A DNA stretch of 64,000 nucleotides from Lentibacillus persicus (GCF_900112705.1 NZ_FOMR01000010.1:44802-108801), one strand, 5' to 3'. Shown: positions 16,080 through 25,172, counted from the stretch's first letter. Notes: generated by a model not told the origin, from the letters alone. A program made the numbers and translations.

Positions 16080-17279
16080 TTGTCGAGCGATATAAAGTCA
16101 GCTGCAAAAAATATGCAAACGCAATTATCACAATGGCGGCAGCATTTACACCGGCATCCGGAATTGAGTTTCCAGGAAACTGAAACGGCTAATTTTATTG
16201 CAAAAAACCTGGAGGCGATTCCAGATATGACAGTAACCACGGGAGTCGGTTATCCAACAGCTGTAATGGGAACGCTTACAAATGGTGCCGGACCAACTGT
16301 GGTCATCAGGGCAGATATGGATGCATTGCCGATTCAGGAAGAAAATGAGTGCAGCTATAAATCATTGCATGATGGGGTTATGCATGCATGCGGACACGAT
16401 GCCCACACAACCATTGGACTGGGAACTGCCAGTTTAATAGGTGACTTGTTTGAAAAAGGTGAGTTAAAAGGAACGGTCAGATTTCTCTTCCAGCCGGCCG
16501 AAGAAGCTGCAGATCAATACGGTTCAACAGGGGCCCCGTATATGATCAAAGCTGGGGCACTGGAAGGTGCTGATTGTGTCCTCGCACTTCACATGAGCCC
16601 GGAAGATGAGCTTGGTCAGGTTAAAGTTCATGACGGATACAGCATGGCCAACGTGGATGTGTTTGAAGCAGTCGTTACCGGCAGTGGCGGTCATGGTGCA
16701 TACCCGCACCTCGGCAAAGATCCGGTGTGGATGCTTGGTCCCGTGCTTCAAGCGCTTCATGGAATTGTTGCGCGCCGTGTTTCACCGCTTGATTCAGCTG
16801 TGGTCAGTGTTGGCAGTATTCAAAGCGGTTTTGCAAGCAATGTCATCCCCTCAGAAGTTCATGTAAAAGGTACGATTCGCAGCTATCATCCCAAGGTTCG
16901 TGAATTGCTGCATAACGAGCTGGAAAAAGCATTTTCATTAGTCCGGGCGCTTGATGGAGATTATCACTTGACGATTAAACCTGAAGATCCCGCTCTCTAC
17001 AATCATGCCGTCGTCAACCAGCTAGTCAGACAAACAATCAGCGAATTATATCCCGATTTTTTAATGCTTAATACACCGTTTGGGCTGGGTGGCGAGGATT
17101 TCGCCCATATGACACAAGAGGCCCCTGGCGCAATGTTCTTTCTTGGCTGCGCAGTCGGAGATGATAAGGTTCGTGATTTGCACACGCCGCATTTTGATAT
17201 AGATGAGAATGTATTGCCTGTCGGGACAGCAATTCTGGCTGAGTCAGCGCGGCGCTTTTTAAATAATGGGTCACCGTAG
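16080..17279 (+). CDS. M20-family amidohydrolase / N-acyl-amino-acid deacylase
   Basis: Binuclear metallohydrolase of the M20D group (399 residues), which removes acyl groups from amino acids. Metal ligands: HACGHDAHT (about residue 100), FQPAEEA and the C-terminal GLGGEDFAHM; the lid domain starts near FEAVVTGSGGHGAYPH. In this operon the obvious substrate is N-acetyl-L-2,4-diaminobutyrate, the product of DoeA. The classical deacetylase DoeB/EutE belongs to a different (AstE/AspA-type) family, so this would be a non-orthologous replacement; that is inference. TTG start with a run of G residues as ribosome binding site. Confidence 0.82.
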   Translation: MSSDIKSAAKNMQTQLSQWRQHLHRHPELSFQETETANFIAKNLEAIPDMTVTTGVGYPTAVMGTLTNGAGPTVVIRADMDALPIQEENECSYKSLHDGVMHACGHDAHTTIGLGTASLIGDLFEKGELKGTVRFLFQPAEEAADQYGSTGAPYMIKAGALEGADCVLALHMSPEDELGQVKVHDGYSMANVDVFEAVVTGSGGHGAYPHLGKDPVWMLGPVLQALHGIVARRVSPLDSAVVSVGSIQSGFASNVIPSEVHVKGTIRSYHPKVRELLHNELEKAFSLVRALDGDYHLTIKPEDPALYNHAVVNQLVRQTISELYPDFLMLNTPFGLGGEDFAHMTQEAPGAMFFLGCAVGDDKVRDLHTPHFDIDENVLPVGTAILAESARRFLNNGSP

Positions 17280-17357
17280 TAGCTGGATACTGTTTGAATT
17301 GGCTTATTGACACATAAACAGAAATAGCAATCATACCATCCAAAAAGGGGGGGTGAC

Positions 17358-18350
17358 ATGGCAATAAATCAAGTTACCCAACAAGATGTTTGGAATGCTA
17401 AACGTCGGATTGCACCGATTGTTTCGAAATCACCATTAATATTCTCTGAACAGCTTTCAGAATACACCGGGATTCCGATTCATTTAAAACTGGAAAACTT
17501 GAATGTCAGTCATTCGTTTAAAATCAGAGGGGCTGCCAACAAAATTCTGAGCCTATCAAGCGAAGAACAAGCGCGGGGTGTGACAACATTTTCAACAGGC
17601 AACTTTGGAATGAGTGTTGCATATGTTGCGAGACAGCTCGGTATCAATGCGATTATCTGCATTTCCAGACGCGTTCCAAAAGCGAAAGTAGATGCTTTAA
17701 AACGTTCCGGCGCACAAATTGAAATTTATGGCGACTCGCAGGATGATGCAGAGGAGCGCAGTTATCAGCTTGAAAAAGAGCAAGGATTGACAGTGGTCCA
17801 TCCCTTTGATGACGCGCATATCATTGCTGGTCAGGGAACGATCGGGCTTGAATTACTGGAAGACTTGCCGGATGTAGACACGGTAATCGGCGGTTTATCA
17901 GGCGGCGGCCTTCATTCCGGTCTTGGTGTTTCGTTGAAATCAGCTAATGCCGGGATTCAAATTTTTGGTGCTTCCACCGAAAAAGGCCCCGCAATGTATG
18001 AAAGCATTCAAAAAGGAAAACCGGTCGTGATAGAAGAGCAGGATACGCTTGCTGATAGTCTGCTTGGTGGTATCGGACTGGAAAATAAGTATACGTTTAA
18101 CATGGTGCAGCAATATGTTGATGATATCCAGTTGCTGGATGAAGCTGAAATGGGAATGGGAATGGCTTTCATGCTGGATAAACACCGTATGATGGTGGAA
18201 GGGGCCGCTGCTTCAGGTGTCGGTGCAATCTTGAATAACCGCTTCACACTGGGTTCAAAAGGCGTCGTTGTTATCAGTGGCTGCAGTGTTGATACGGAAA
18301 CAATAATGGACGTTATGAAAAAGTACGGTGATTATGGTCCCGGAAGTTAA
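17358..18350 (+). CDS. EutB-like PLP-dependent dehydratase (threonine dehydratase family)
   Basis: Fold type II PLP enzyme of 330 residues without a regulatory ACT domain. Schiff-base Lys in SHSFKIRGAANKIL, cofactor phosphate loop GGLSGGGLHSGL, and STGNFGMSVAYVARQLG. EutB of rhizobial ectoine clusters belongs here and is thought to act on the hydroxyectoine-derived hydroxy-amino acid; catabolic threonine/serine dehydratase is the alternative. With RidA nearby, a role in dehydrating 3-hydroxy-2,4-diaminobutyrate is plausible. EutC (cyclodeaminase-like) is absent. RBS GGGGGGG before the ATG. Confidence 0.8.
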   Translation: MAINQVTQQDVWNAKRRIAPIVSKSPLIFSEQLSEYTGIPIHLKLENLNVSHSFKIRGAANKILSLSSEEQARGVTTFSTGNFGMSVAYVARQLGINAIICISRRVPKAKVDALKRSGAQIEIYGDSQDDAEERSYQLEKEQGLTVVHPFDDAHIIAGQGTIGLELLEDLPDVDTVIGGLSGGGLHSGLGVSLKSANAGIQIFGASTEKGPAMYESIQKGKPVVIEEQDTLADSLLGGIGLENKYTFNMVQQYVDDIQLLDEAEMGMGMAFMLDKHRMMVEGAAASGVGAILNNRFTLGSKGVVVISGCSVDTETIMDVMKKYGDYGPGS

Positions 18351-18371
18351 CTAGCAGAAGGAGGTTTTACA

Positions 18372-19229
18372 GTGGGAAAAATGCTTTATAATGATCAGAT
18401 TATGGAGCGGGAAAGCGTGATGGATATTGAGGACCGCGCGTATCAATTTGGTGATGGCGTATATGAAGTCATCGGTGTGTATGACGGCACCCCGCTGATG
18501 ATGGATGAACATATGGAGCGTTTGGAAAGAAGTGCGCGTGAACTGCGGCTGGATTTGCCTGCTCCCGTCAAGGATATCAAAGCTAACCTCGAGAAATTGG
18601 TGGAAGCCAACGAGCTGGAAGAAGGGATTATCTATATGCAAATCTCCCGTGGCATCGCTTCTCGTGAACATGCATTTCCTGAACCAGGCACTCAGGCTGT
18701 CACCGTTGCCTATACACGTGAAGAGACCCGGCAGTCTGACCTTGAAGATAATGGCGGAACAGCAGTGCTTGCTGAAGATATTCGCTGGCTGCGCTGTGAT
18801 ATTAAAACACTTAACCTGCTCCCTAACGTCATGGCCAAACAAAAAGCTGTCGAGAATGACGCAGTGGAAGCCATCCTGCACAGAGGCAATACTGTGACAG
18901 AAGCAAGCGCATCGAATGTTTTTATCGTTAAAGACGGTGAGTTATATACCCACCCTGCTGATAATTATATATTAAATGGCATTACAAGAAGAAAAATAAT
19001 TCAGTTAAGCGGCGAGTTGGGTATTAAAGTGAACGAACAAACATATACGGTTGATGATTTGCTGAATGCTGATGAAGTCTTTATTTCAGCTACAAAACAA
19101 GACATTGTTCCAATTTTGAAGGTTGACGACCAAACGATAGGCGATGGCCGGGCTGGTAAAATAACACACAAGATATTACAGGCGTTCCGGTCACTTTATC
19201 AAAAAGAAACCCATCATCACAAAGCGTAA
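18372..19229 (+). CDS. dat: D-amino-acid aminotransferase (class IV)
   Basis: Fold type IV PLP aminotransferase, 285 residues. Schiff-base Lys in RCDIKTLNLLPNVMAKQ; EASASNVFIV and NGITRRKIIQL are the family's phosphate- and substrate-side motifs; the N-terminal DRAYQFGDGVYEV is typical of D-alanine aminotransferases. It moves the amino group between D-amino acids and 2-oxoacids. GTG start with AAGGAGG 7 nt upstream, 21 nt after the dehydratase gene. A catabolic use on a D-configured intermediate is suggested by context only. Confidence 0.85.
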   Translation: MGKMLYNDQIMERESVMDIEDRAYQFGDGVYEVIGVYDGTPLMMDEHMERLERSARELRLDLPAPVKDIKANLEKLVEANELEEGIIYMQISRGIASREHAFPEPGTQAVTVAYTREETRQSDLEDNGGTAVLAEDIRWLRCDIKTLNLLPNVMAKQKAVENDAVEAILHRGNTVTEASASNVFIVKDGELYTHPADNYILNGITRRKIIQLSGELGIKVNEQTYTVDDLLNADEVFISATKQDIVPILKVDDQTIGDGRAGKITHKILQAFRSLYQKETHHHKA

Positions 19230-19297
19230 GACGCGTGCATGTTTGCCGGCCAGTCTCAAATCGCATTACGTCTCATGTTGAATAAGGGGGAGTAGCT

Positions 19298-20431
19298 TTG
19301 GCACATCCATCAACTTTAACCGCATATGGTCCGACGGTAGCAGAAGTCGATCTGGGTGCATTTGAAGATAATGTGAGAACTTTTAAAAAGCGTGCCGGGA
19401 AAAGTAAACTCATGGCCGTCATTAAAACAAATGCTTATGGGCACGGTGTTGTGCCTGTCGGGGAGGCGGCTGTGCGCGCCGGCGCTGACCGGCTGGGTGT
19501 GACGATGGTGGAGGAAGGGGCACAGCTCAGGGCGGCGGGTATCAACGTGCCCATCCATATTTTAAGTTCAATCATGAGTTGGCAGGCAGCGGATCTTGTT
19601 GCCTGGGATCTTACGGCGTCGGTTTCCACTTCTGATTTGGCAAATGCGCTGAGCAGAGAAGCTGTCCATCAAAATAAGACCGTTTCCGTTCATCTAAAAA
19701 TTGATACCGGGCTGCACCGGTTTGGCGTGCACCCTGAGGAAGCCCTTGATTTTTGCAGGGCATGGTATGGGATCCCCGGTTTGGAATGGGAAGGGGTTTA
19801 CACCCATTTTTCCAGTGCGGACGAGGGAGAATGGAAAACAACCGAAAAGCAATACGCATCGTTTATGAATACGATCGAAATGCTTAAGAAAAACGGTTAT
19901 CAATTTCCGATTCACCACGCCGGCGCCTCTACCATCGCAATTGAGCGAAAGGATATGTATTTAGACATGGTCCGATGCGGCATTGCTTTGTTCGGCTATC
20001 CGCCTGAAGAGCGTCAGGACAGTATGATTTCACTCAAGCCGGTGATGGGACTGAAATCGCGACTTTTGCATGTTCATGAACTGCCGCCTGGTTCGCCTGT
20101 CGGGTATGGCGGCAGTTATGTTACAACCGGTTATGAAAAAATAGCTGTCGTTCCTATAGGACATGGTGACGGCTATCACCGGGCATTGTCCAATAACGGA
20201 CAAATGCTTGTAAACGGGAAGCGTGCTGAAATAATCGGCGAGGTTTCGCTGGATCAGACGCTGATTAATGTGACCGGTATACCGGAAGCGAATGACGGCG
20301 ATGAGGTCGTATTAATGGGTGAGCAAAACGGCGATTACATTTCCGCACGTGAAATAGCCGGTTGGATGGGAAGTATTGTTGATGAAGTGCTGGCAGGTTT
20401 AAAAGAACGCGTGGAAAGAATCTACAAATAA
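19298..20431 (+). CDS. alr: Alanine racemase-family protein
   Basis: PLP-dependent racemase of fold type III, 377 residues. The PLP Lys is in VIKTNAYGHG (about residue 43); the second catalytic Tyr lies in the GYGGSYVT region, and HAGASTIAI and RCGIALFGYPP bind the cofactor. Normally it makes D-alanine for peptidoglycan, but its place after dat in a catabolic operon suggests a dedicated racemase. TTG start with AAGGGGGAG 5 nt upstream. Both classical and broad-spectrum racemases fit. Confidence 0.87.
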   Translation: MAHPSTLTAYGPTVAEVDLGAFEDNVRTFKKRAGKSKLMAVIKTNAYGHGVVPVGEAAVRAGADRLGVTMVEEGAQLRAAGINVPIHILSSIMSWQAADLVAWDLTASVSTSDLANALSREAVHQNKTVSVHLKIDTGLHRFGVHPEEALDFCRAWYGIPGLEWEGVYTHFSSADEGEWKTTEKQYASFMNTIEMLKKNGYQFPIHHAGASTIAIERKDMYLDMVRCGIALFGYPPEERQDSMISLKPVMGLKSRLLHVHELPPGSPVGYGGSYVTTGYEKIAVVPIGHGDGYHRALSNNGQMLVNGKRAEIIGEVSLDQTLINVTGIPEANDGDEVVLMGEQNGDYISAREIAGWMGSIVDEVLAGLKERVERIYK

Positions 20432-20488
20432 GGCTTGTTATAAATATAATTATCTAAATATTAGGAAATTATGACGGAGGGGAGCACA

Positions 20489-22036
20489 ATGGATTTCTTA
20501 TCAGTCGTTCCACCGATTGTAGCTGTAGTTTTGGCTATTGTAACTAAACGTGTTTTGCTGTCACTCTTTATAAGTATTTGGGTTGGCGGTCTTATTGCTG
20601 CTGGCGGGAATCCGTTTGAAGCAGTCAGTGTCACATTTACATGGATTAAAGATGTCATGGTTGATCCGTGGAATGCACGTTTTCTTGTCATGACGGCATT
20701 GCTCGGCTGTGGGGCAGCCTTTATGTTTAAAACAGGTGGTTCACAAGGTTTGATAAACATTTTGGAGAGCAGACTAACCACTGGAAAACGCGTGCAGTTT
20801 TTAACTTACTTCTTAGGACTCATTATCTTCTTTAATGATTATGTGAATTCAGTCATTGTGGGCAATGCTTCAAAAGATATTGCTGCTAAACATAGAATTT
20901 CAAGAGAAAAACTTTCCTATGTACTGGATTCGACGGCTGCGCCGATTGCAACAATTGGGCCGGTATCCGATTGGATTGGCTTTCAGGTCTCGTTAATAGC
21001 AGGCGCTTTTGCCAGCCTTGCCATTGTTGGATTGGAGCCATACTTTGCCTTTCTTCAATCGATCCCATGGAATTTTTACGCCATTCTATGCTTGGTTGCG
21101 GTTCCGATGATTATTGCCGGGCGGGATTTCGGGCCGATGGCTAAAGCAGAGGAGCGCGCCAAAGAAACAGGCAAACTGATTCCAGAAGGCTCGACACCAT
21201 TGTCCTCGGTTGGGGAGGATTTAGGCGAACCACATAAAAAGGATGCGAGTGTGTGGAACTTTATCCTGCCGCTTGTTGCACTTATTTCAGTAAGTATGTG
21301 GGCTCTATGGTATGTTGGCGGCGGTGCAGAAGGTAATACAATTATGGATGCGCTCGCCGAAACGGATGTTTCAATTGCCCTGACGTGGGGCGCTTTTGCG
21401 ATGACAGGTGTTGGTCTCATTATGGGTCTTGTCCAGGGGATGAGCCTTCAGGATTGTGAAGATACCTTGCTTGGCGGTATCAGAACGATGCTACCGGCTC
21501 TCATAATCATTTTACTCGCCTGGTCAATTGGTACGGTTACCTCAGAGCTGGGGACCGCTGAATTTGTTGTTTCAGCTACGGAAGGCTGGATGACAGCGGC
21601 ACTTCTGCCATTTTTGATCTTTATTATCGCCATGTTTATATCATTTGCAACGGGTACGTCCTGGGGAACGATGTCTATTTTGACACCGATTGCTATACCA
21701 ATGGCATTTAACTTTGGCGGTGAGGAACTTATTCCGATTGTTATTGGTGCAATTTTCGCTGGTGCTATTTTTGGGGATCATGTTTCGCCGATATCGGACA
21801 CAACAGTTATGGCATCGATTTTTGCTGAATCCGATCACATCGCGCATGTTAACACACAAGCGCCGTATGCATTGGTGCCGGCAAGTATTGCAGGTGTCAT
21901 GTATTTGTTGTATTCCGTGGTCGGAAGCAGTATTGTGCTCTTAATCGCCGGTATTGTTGCACAGTTTTTCATTCTGCGCTATCTGGGCAACCGGCATGCC
22001 AGGAAATATCATGATCGTGAACACAAGATCGCCTAG
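20489..22036 (+). CDS. NhaC-family antiporter/carrier at the end of the ectoine operon
   Basis: Membrane protein with about 12 hydrophobic segments, NhaC superfamily: GLIIFFNDYVNSVIVG, LSYVLDSTAAPIATIGPVSDW, FATGTSWGTMSILTPIA and IFGDHVSPISDTTVMAS are the family signatures. NhaC members exchange Na+ for H+ or for organic anions (malate/lactate type). As the only transport gene in the operon it may move Na+ needed for coupled uptake, or carry an ectoine-derived solute itself. ATG at 20489 follows GGAGGGG by 6 nt. It resembles the protein at 48776 in the region around the NDY/DDY motif. Confidence 0.85.
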   Translation: MDFLSVVPPIVAVVLAIVTKRVLLSLFISIWVGGLIAAGGNPFEAVSVTFTWIKDVMVDPWNARFLVMTALLGCGAAFMFKTGGSQGLINILESRLTTGKRVQFLTYFLGLIIFFNDYVNSVIVGNASKDIAAKHRISREKLSYVLDSTAAPIATIGPVSDWIGFQVSLIAGAFASLAIVGLEPYFAFLQSIPWNFYAILCLVAVPMIIAGRDFGPMAKAEERAKETGKLIPEGSTPLSSVGEDLGEPHKKDASVWNFILPLVALISVSMWALWYVGGGAEGNTIMDALAETDVSIALTWGAFAMTGVGLIMGLVQGMSLQDCEDTLLGGIRTMLPALIIILLAWSIGTVTSELGTAEFVVSATEGWMTAALLPFLIFIIAMFISFATGTSWGTMSILTPIAIPMAFNFGGEELIPIVIGAIFAGAIFGDHVSPISDTTVMASIFAESDHIAHVNTQAPYALVPASIAGVMYLLYSVVGSSIVLLIAGIVAQFFILRYLGNRHARKYHDREHKIA

Positions 22037-22062
22037 TAATCTATCTAGACTGGAAAATAGCT

Positions 22063-22136
22063 GCCTAACCTAGCGACATACAGAAGGAAGGATTTTCACT
22101 GTGTCGCACTTTACATCTGTTGCGAGGGCTTTAGGT
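22063..22136 (+). other. Nested inverted repeat downstream of the NhaC gene
   Basis: CCTAACCTA pairs with the TTAGGTTA part about 60 nt later, and inside it GCGACA pairs with TGTCGC. It could be a 3'-UTR fold; nothing links it to a known RNA family. Confidence 0.35.
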
Positions 22137-22169
22137 TAACGAAATTTTTTAAAATGAATTTTTATGCTT

Positions 22170-22207
22170 AACCAGTCCGTCCTTACGGGGGAGGGCTGGT
22201 TTTTTTG
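22170..22207 (+). terminator. Terminator of the ectoine operon
   Basis: AACCAG-CC..TCC / GGGA-GGCTGGTT stem followed by seven T residues. Confidence 0.88.
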
Positions 22208-22272
22208 TGTGAATGGACCGTTCTAGTATAATGGGAAACAGAGATTGATCGAAAATTGTGGGAGGTAGTGTG

Positions 22273-23100
22273 ATGATTGAACATTTGCAAGATACGGTGA
22301 CGTTAAATAATGGTGTCAAAATGCCGGGCTTCGGGCTGGGTGTTTATAAAGTTGAAGAGGATGTTGCGATTGATTCAGTAAAGGTAGCCTTAAACAATGG
22401 CTACCGAAGCATTGATACGGCCTCATTTTATGAAAATGAAAAAGGGGTAGGTCAAGCAATTAAAGAATCCGGCGTTCCGAGAGAAGAGATCTTTATTACC
22501 TCAAAGGTATGGAATGACGAACAAGGGTATGAAGAAACGCTTGAAGCATTTGACCGAAGCCTAAAGAAGCTAGAATTGGAGTATCTTGATTTATATCTGA
22601 TTCATTGGCCGGTTAAAGGAAAATATAAAGATACTTGGAAAGCCATGGAAAAATTGTACAATGAAGGAAAAGTACGTGCAATTGGTGTCAGTAATTTCCA
22701 TGTTCACCATTTGGAGGATTTGATGTCAGACAGTCAGGTGAAACCTGTGATTGATCAGGTAGAATATCACCCGCATCTGACCCAGGAAAAATTGCGAGCA
22801 TTTTGTGAGGATAATGATATCAAACTTGAAGCCTGGGCGCCGTTGAAACGCGGCAGACTGTTCGATGAACCGGTGATTTCAGAGCTTGCTGAAAAGCACG
22901 GCAAAACACCTGCGCAAATTATTCTGCGCTGGGACGTGCAGAACCATGTTGTTACAATCCCAAAGTCAACACATGAACACCGAATCAAGGAAAATGCGGA
23001 TATTTTCGATTTTGCTTTAGCCGATGACGACATGCGCCGGATCAGCCGTTTGAATAAGGATGAACGCACCGGCATGAATCCTGATAGCTTTGATGAATAA
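22273..23100 (+). CDS. Aldo/keto reductase (YtbE/YvgN-like)
   Basis: NADPH-dependent (beta/alpha)8 reductase of 275 residues. The catalytic tetrad is visible: Asp in SIDTASFYENE with its Tyr, Lys in FITSKVWND and His in LYLIHWPVKG; the C-terminal IPKSTHEHRIKEN binds the cofactor phosphate. It reduces aldehydes such as methylglyoxal. ATG at 22273 lies 6 nt after GGGAGGT. It stands alone, after the ectoine operon terminator. Confidence 0.93.
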   Translation: MIEHLQDTVTLNNGVKMPGFGLGVYKVEEDVAIDSVKVALNNGYRSIDTASFYENEKGVGQAIKESGVPREEIFITSKVWNDEQGYEETLEAFDRSLKKLELEYLDLYLIHWPVKGKYKDTWKAMEKLYNEGKVRAIGVSNFHVHHLEDLMSDSQVKPVIDQVEYHPHLTQEKLRAFCEDNDIKLEAWAPLKRGRLFDEPVISELAEKHGKTPAQIILRWDVQNHVVTIPKSTHEHRIKENADIFDFALADDDMRRISRLNKDERTGMNPDSFDE

Positions 23101-23201
23101 TCTGCTTTAGCGTCCATGGTTAACTAAAAGAAGCCTGATAACACGAGTAAATATGTTTTAGGTTGACACCTTTCACTTTAATTAGTGGAGGGGTCTTTTT
23201 C

Positions 23202-23445
23202 ATGAGGGTGGGACAAACTAAAAAGAGCATTGTGAAAAAGAACAAATTGATAGTCAGCGGAAGAAATATACGGAGACTTCTGCGGGAGCAGAGGCATAGG
23301 TGAGACCCCGCAGGGCGTAGCCCGAGGAGGCTCACCAGCCGCCCGCGAAAAGCGAAGTATATTTCTGGAGCGGGTTGTTTGCACCCCCGTTTACTTGGTT
23401 AGTTCGGATTTTCCTTCAAAGAAAACTCTTTTGTTTCAGCCCCAT
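23202..23445. repeat. Structured dispersed repeat (244 bp, palindromic)
   Basis: The ends form an imperfect inverted repeat: ATGAGGGTGGGACAAA (23202-23217) against the complement of TTTGTTTCAGCCCCAT (23430-23445), 12 of 16 matching. Inside, GAAATATAC (23263) pairs with GTATATTTC (23357) and GGTGAG pairs with CTCACC. A GC-rich core with GGCTCACCAGCCGCCCGCG (23329-23347) recurs at 36158-36176. This type of repeat is common in Bacillaceae intergenic regions. The rest of 23101-23612 holds no gene. Confidence 0.7.
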
Positions 23446-23612
23446 CGTTAAATGATTCTTGTTGCTTTCGTAAACCTTCATAACAATTTTATTTTTCGCA
23501 AATATTCTTTAAGTATTTAAATTCTCTCGCGCACGTTTTATAATGTTGAAAGTGCACTTTAAATGATTATTTTTCAGAATTTTATCCAAAAGATGGTTGA
23601 GAGGAGAATTTG

Positions 23613-25172
23613 ATGGGAAAGCAACGAAATGGCGTATTTCAGCGTTTCTTGGACGGCGTTGAATTTATTGGCAATAAACTGCCGCATCCGGTTACACTGT
23701 TTGCTATTTTAGCAGGAATTGTTCTTATATTATCCGCTGCTTTGCAACCGCTGGGAATCAGTGTGGAACATCCTGGCGAAGAAGGTCAAATGGTTGAAAT
23801 CAATAACCTGCTGAACGCTGAAGGCCTTGAATATATTTTTGGAAACATGACAGATAACTTTATCGGCTTCGCACCACTTGGTGTTGTGCTTGTTACAATG
23901 CTTGGTATCGGTGTTGCAGAGCGGACCGGGTTGATTAGCGCGTTATTGCGCGGTTTTGTATTATCCGTGCCAACGCGGTTTATTACGGTAGGACTTGTGT
24001 TTGCTGGTATTATGTCGAGTGTTGCATCAGATGCCGGATATGTTGTCTTGCCGCCGCTTGGTGCATTGATTTTCGCTGCGATGGGCCGGCATCCTTTAGC
24101 TGGTCTGGCGGCTGCGTTTGCGGGTGTATCGGCAGGTTTCAGTGCTAATCTGGTGCTTTCAGGTACTGACGTTATGCTTGGTGAGCTGACGATTGCCGCA
24201 GCTTCAACAATTGATCCGGCTTATGCTGAAACGATGAATATAGCCATGAACTGGTTTTTCATAGCTGTATCGGTATTCGTTTTGACGTTTATTGGTACTT
24301 GGGTAACGGAACGTGTTGTTGTACCGCGCTTGGGCGAGTATAAAGGTGAAGATGGAGAGGAAGACGAAGAAGAAAACGACAGGCTTGAAGGACTGAAGTC
24401 TGTCGAGAAGAAAGGTTTAATCTGGTCAGGGATCTCCTTGCTTGTTGGTCTGATATTGACAGCCTTGCTTATATTGCCGGAAAACGCCCCGTTACGCGGG
24501 ACTGAGGGCAATTATATGGATCAGATCATCCAGTCGCCATTCATGAGTTCGCTTGTGCCGATTATAGCGATATTATTCTTCATACCGGGACTCGTCTATG
24601 GTATGGTCACAAAAGTAATCCGTAATGACAAAGACGTTGCAGCACAAATGACGGATACAATGGCTTCAATGGGCATGTTTATCGTGCTTGCTTTTACAGC
24701 AGGTCAATTTGTTGCCTATTTTAACGAATCGAATATGGGTCTGGTGCTTGGTGTTTATGGCGCCGAATTTCTCGACAGCATCAACCTGACAGGCATTCCG
24801 TTAATTCTGATGTTTGTTATTATCACTGGTTTCATTAACTTGTTTATCGGAAGTGCTTCAGCTAAATGGGCGATGATGGCCCCGGTATTCGTACCGATTA
24901 TGATGCAGCTCGGCTATTCGCCTGAATTGACACAAATGGCTTATCGTGTGGCTGATTCAACAACGAATATCATTACACCGTTGATGACTTACTTCGCGAT
25001 TATTATTGCTTTTGCACAAAAGTATGATAAGAAAATGGGGATTGGCACATTGATTTCGGTTATGCTGCCATACTCGTTGTACTTCCTTGTAGGCTGGACA
25101 ATCATGCTGGTTGTCTGGATGCTGACTGGCCTTCCATTGGGCCCAGGCTCACCTATTCAATACGGCGGCTAA
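23613..25172 (+). CDS. AbgT-family transporter
   Basis: Large secondary carrier of 519 residues with about 12 hydrophobic segments, AbgT family (p-aminobenzoyl-glutamate uptake in E. coli; drug or Na+-coupled export in others). Signatures: NKLPHPVTLFAILAG at the N-terminus, FAPLGVVLVTMLGIGVAERTG, the hairpin GRHPLAGLAAAFAGVSAGFSANL and ADSTTNIITPLMTYFAIII near the end. An acidic cytoplasmic loop rich in E and D lies around residue 245. ATG at 23613 is preceded by GAGAGGAG. A second paralogue is at 56481. Substrate unknown. Confidence 0.9.
   Translation: MGKQRNGVFQRFLDGVEFIGNKLPHPVTLFAILAGIVLILSAALQPLGISVEHPGEEGQMVEINNLLNAEGLEYIFGNMTDNFIGFAPLGVVLVTMLGIGVAERTGLISALLRGFVLSVPTRFITVGLVFAGIMSSVASDAGYVVLPPLGALIFAAMGRHPLAGLAAAFAGVSAGFSANLVLSGTDVMLGELTIAAASTIDPAYAETMNIAMNWFFIAVSVFVLTFIGTWVTERVVVPRLGEYKGEDGEEDEEENDRLEGLKSVEKKGLIWSGISLLVGLILTALLILPENAPLRGTEGNYMDQIIQSPFMSSLVPIIAILFFIPGLVYGMVTKVIRNDKDVAAQMTDTMASMGMFIVLAFTAGQFVAYFNESNMGLVLGVYGAEFLDSINLTGIPLILMFVIITGFINLFIGSASAKWAMMAPVFVPIMMQLGYSPELTQMAYRVADSTTNIITPLMTYFAIIIAFAQKYDKKMGIGTLISVMLPYSLYFLVGWTIMLVVWMLTGLPLGPGSPIQYGG

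Noticed and set aside
23202..23445. Insertion sequence
   Set aside because: No transposase frame and only imperfect ends; better described as a small structured repeat.
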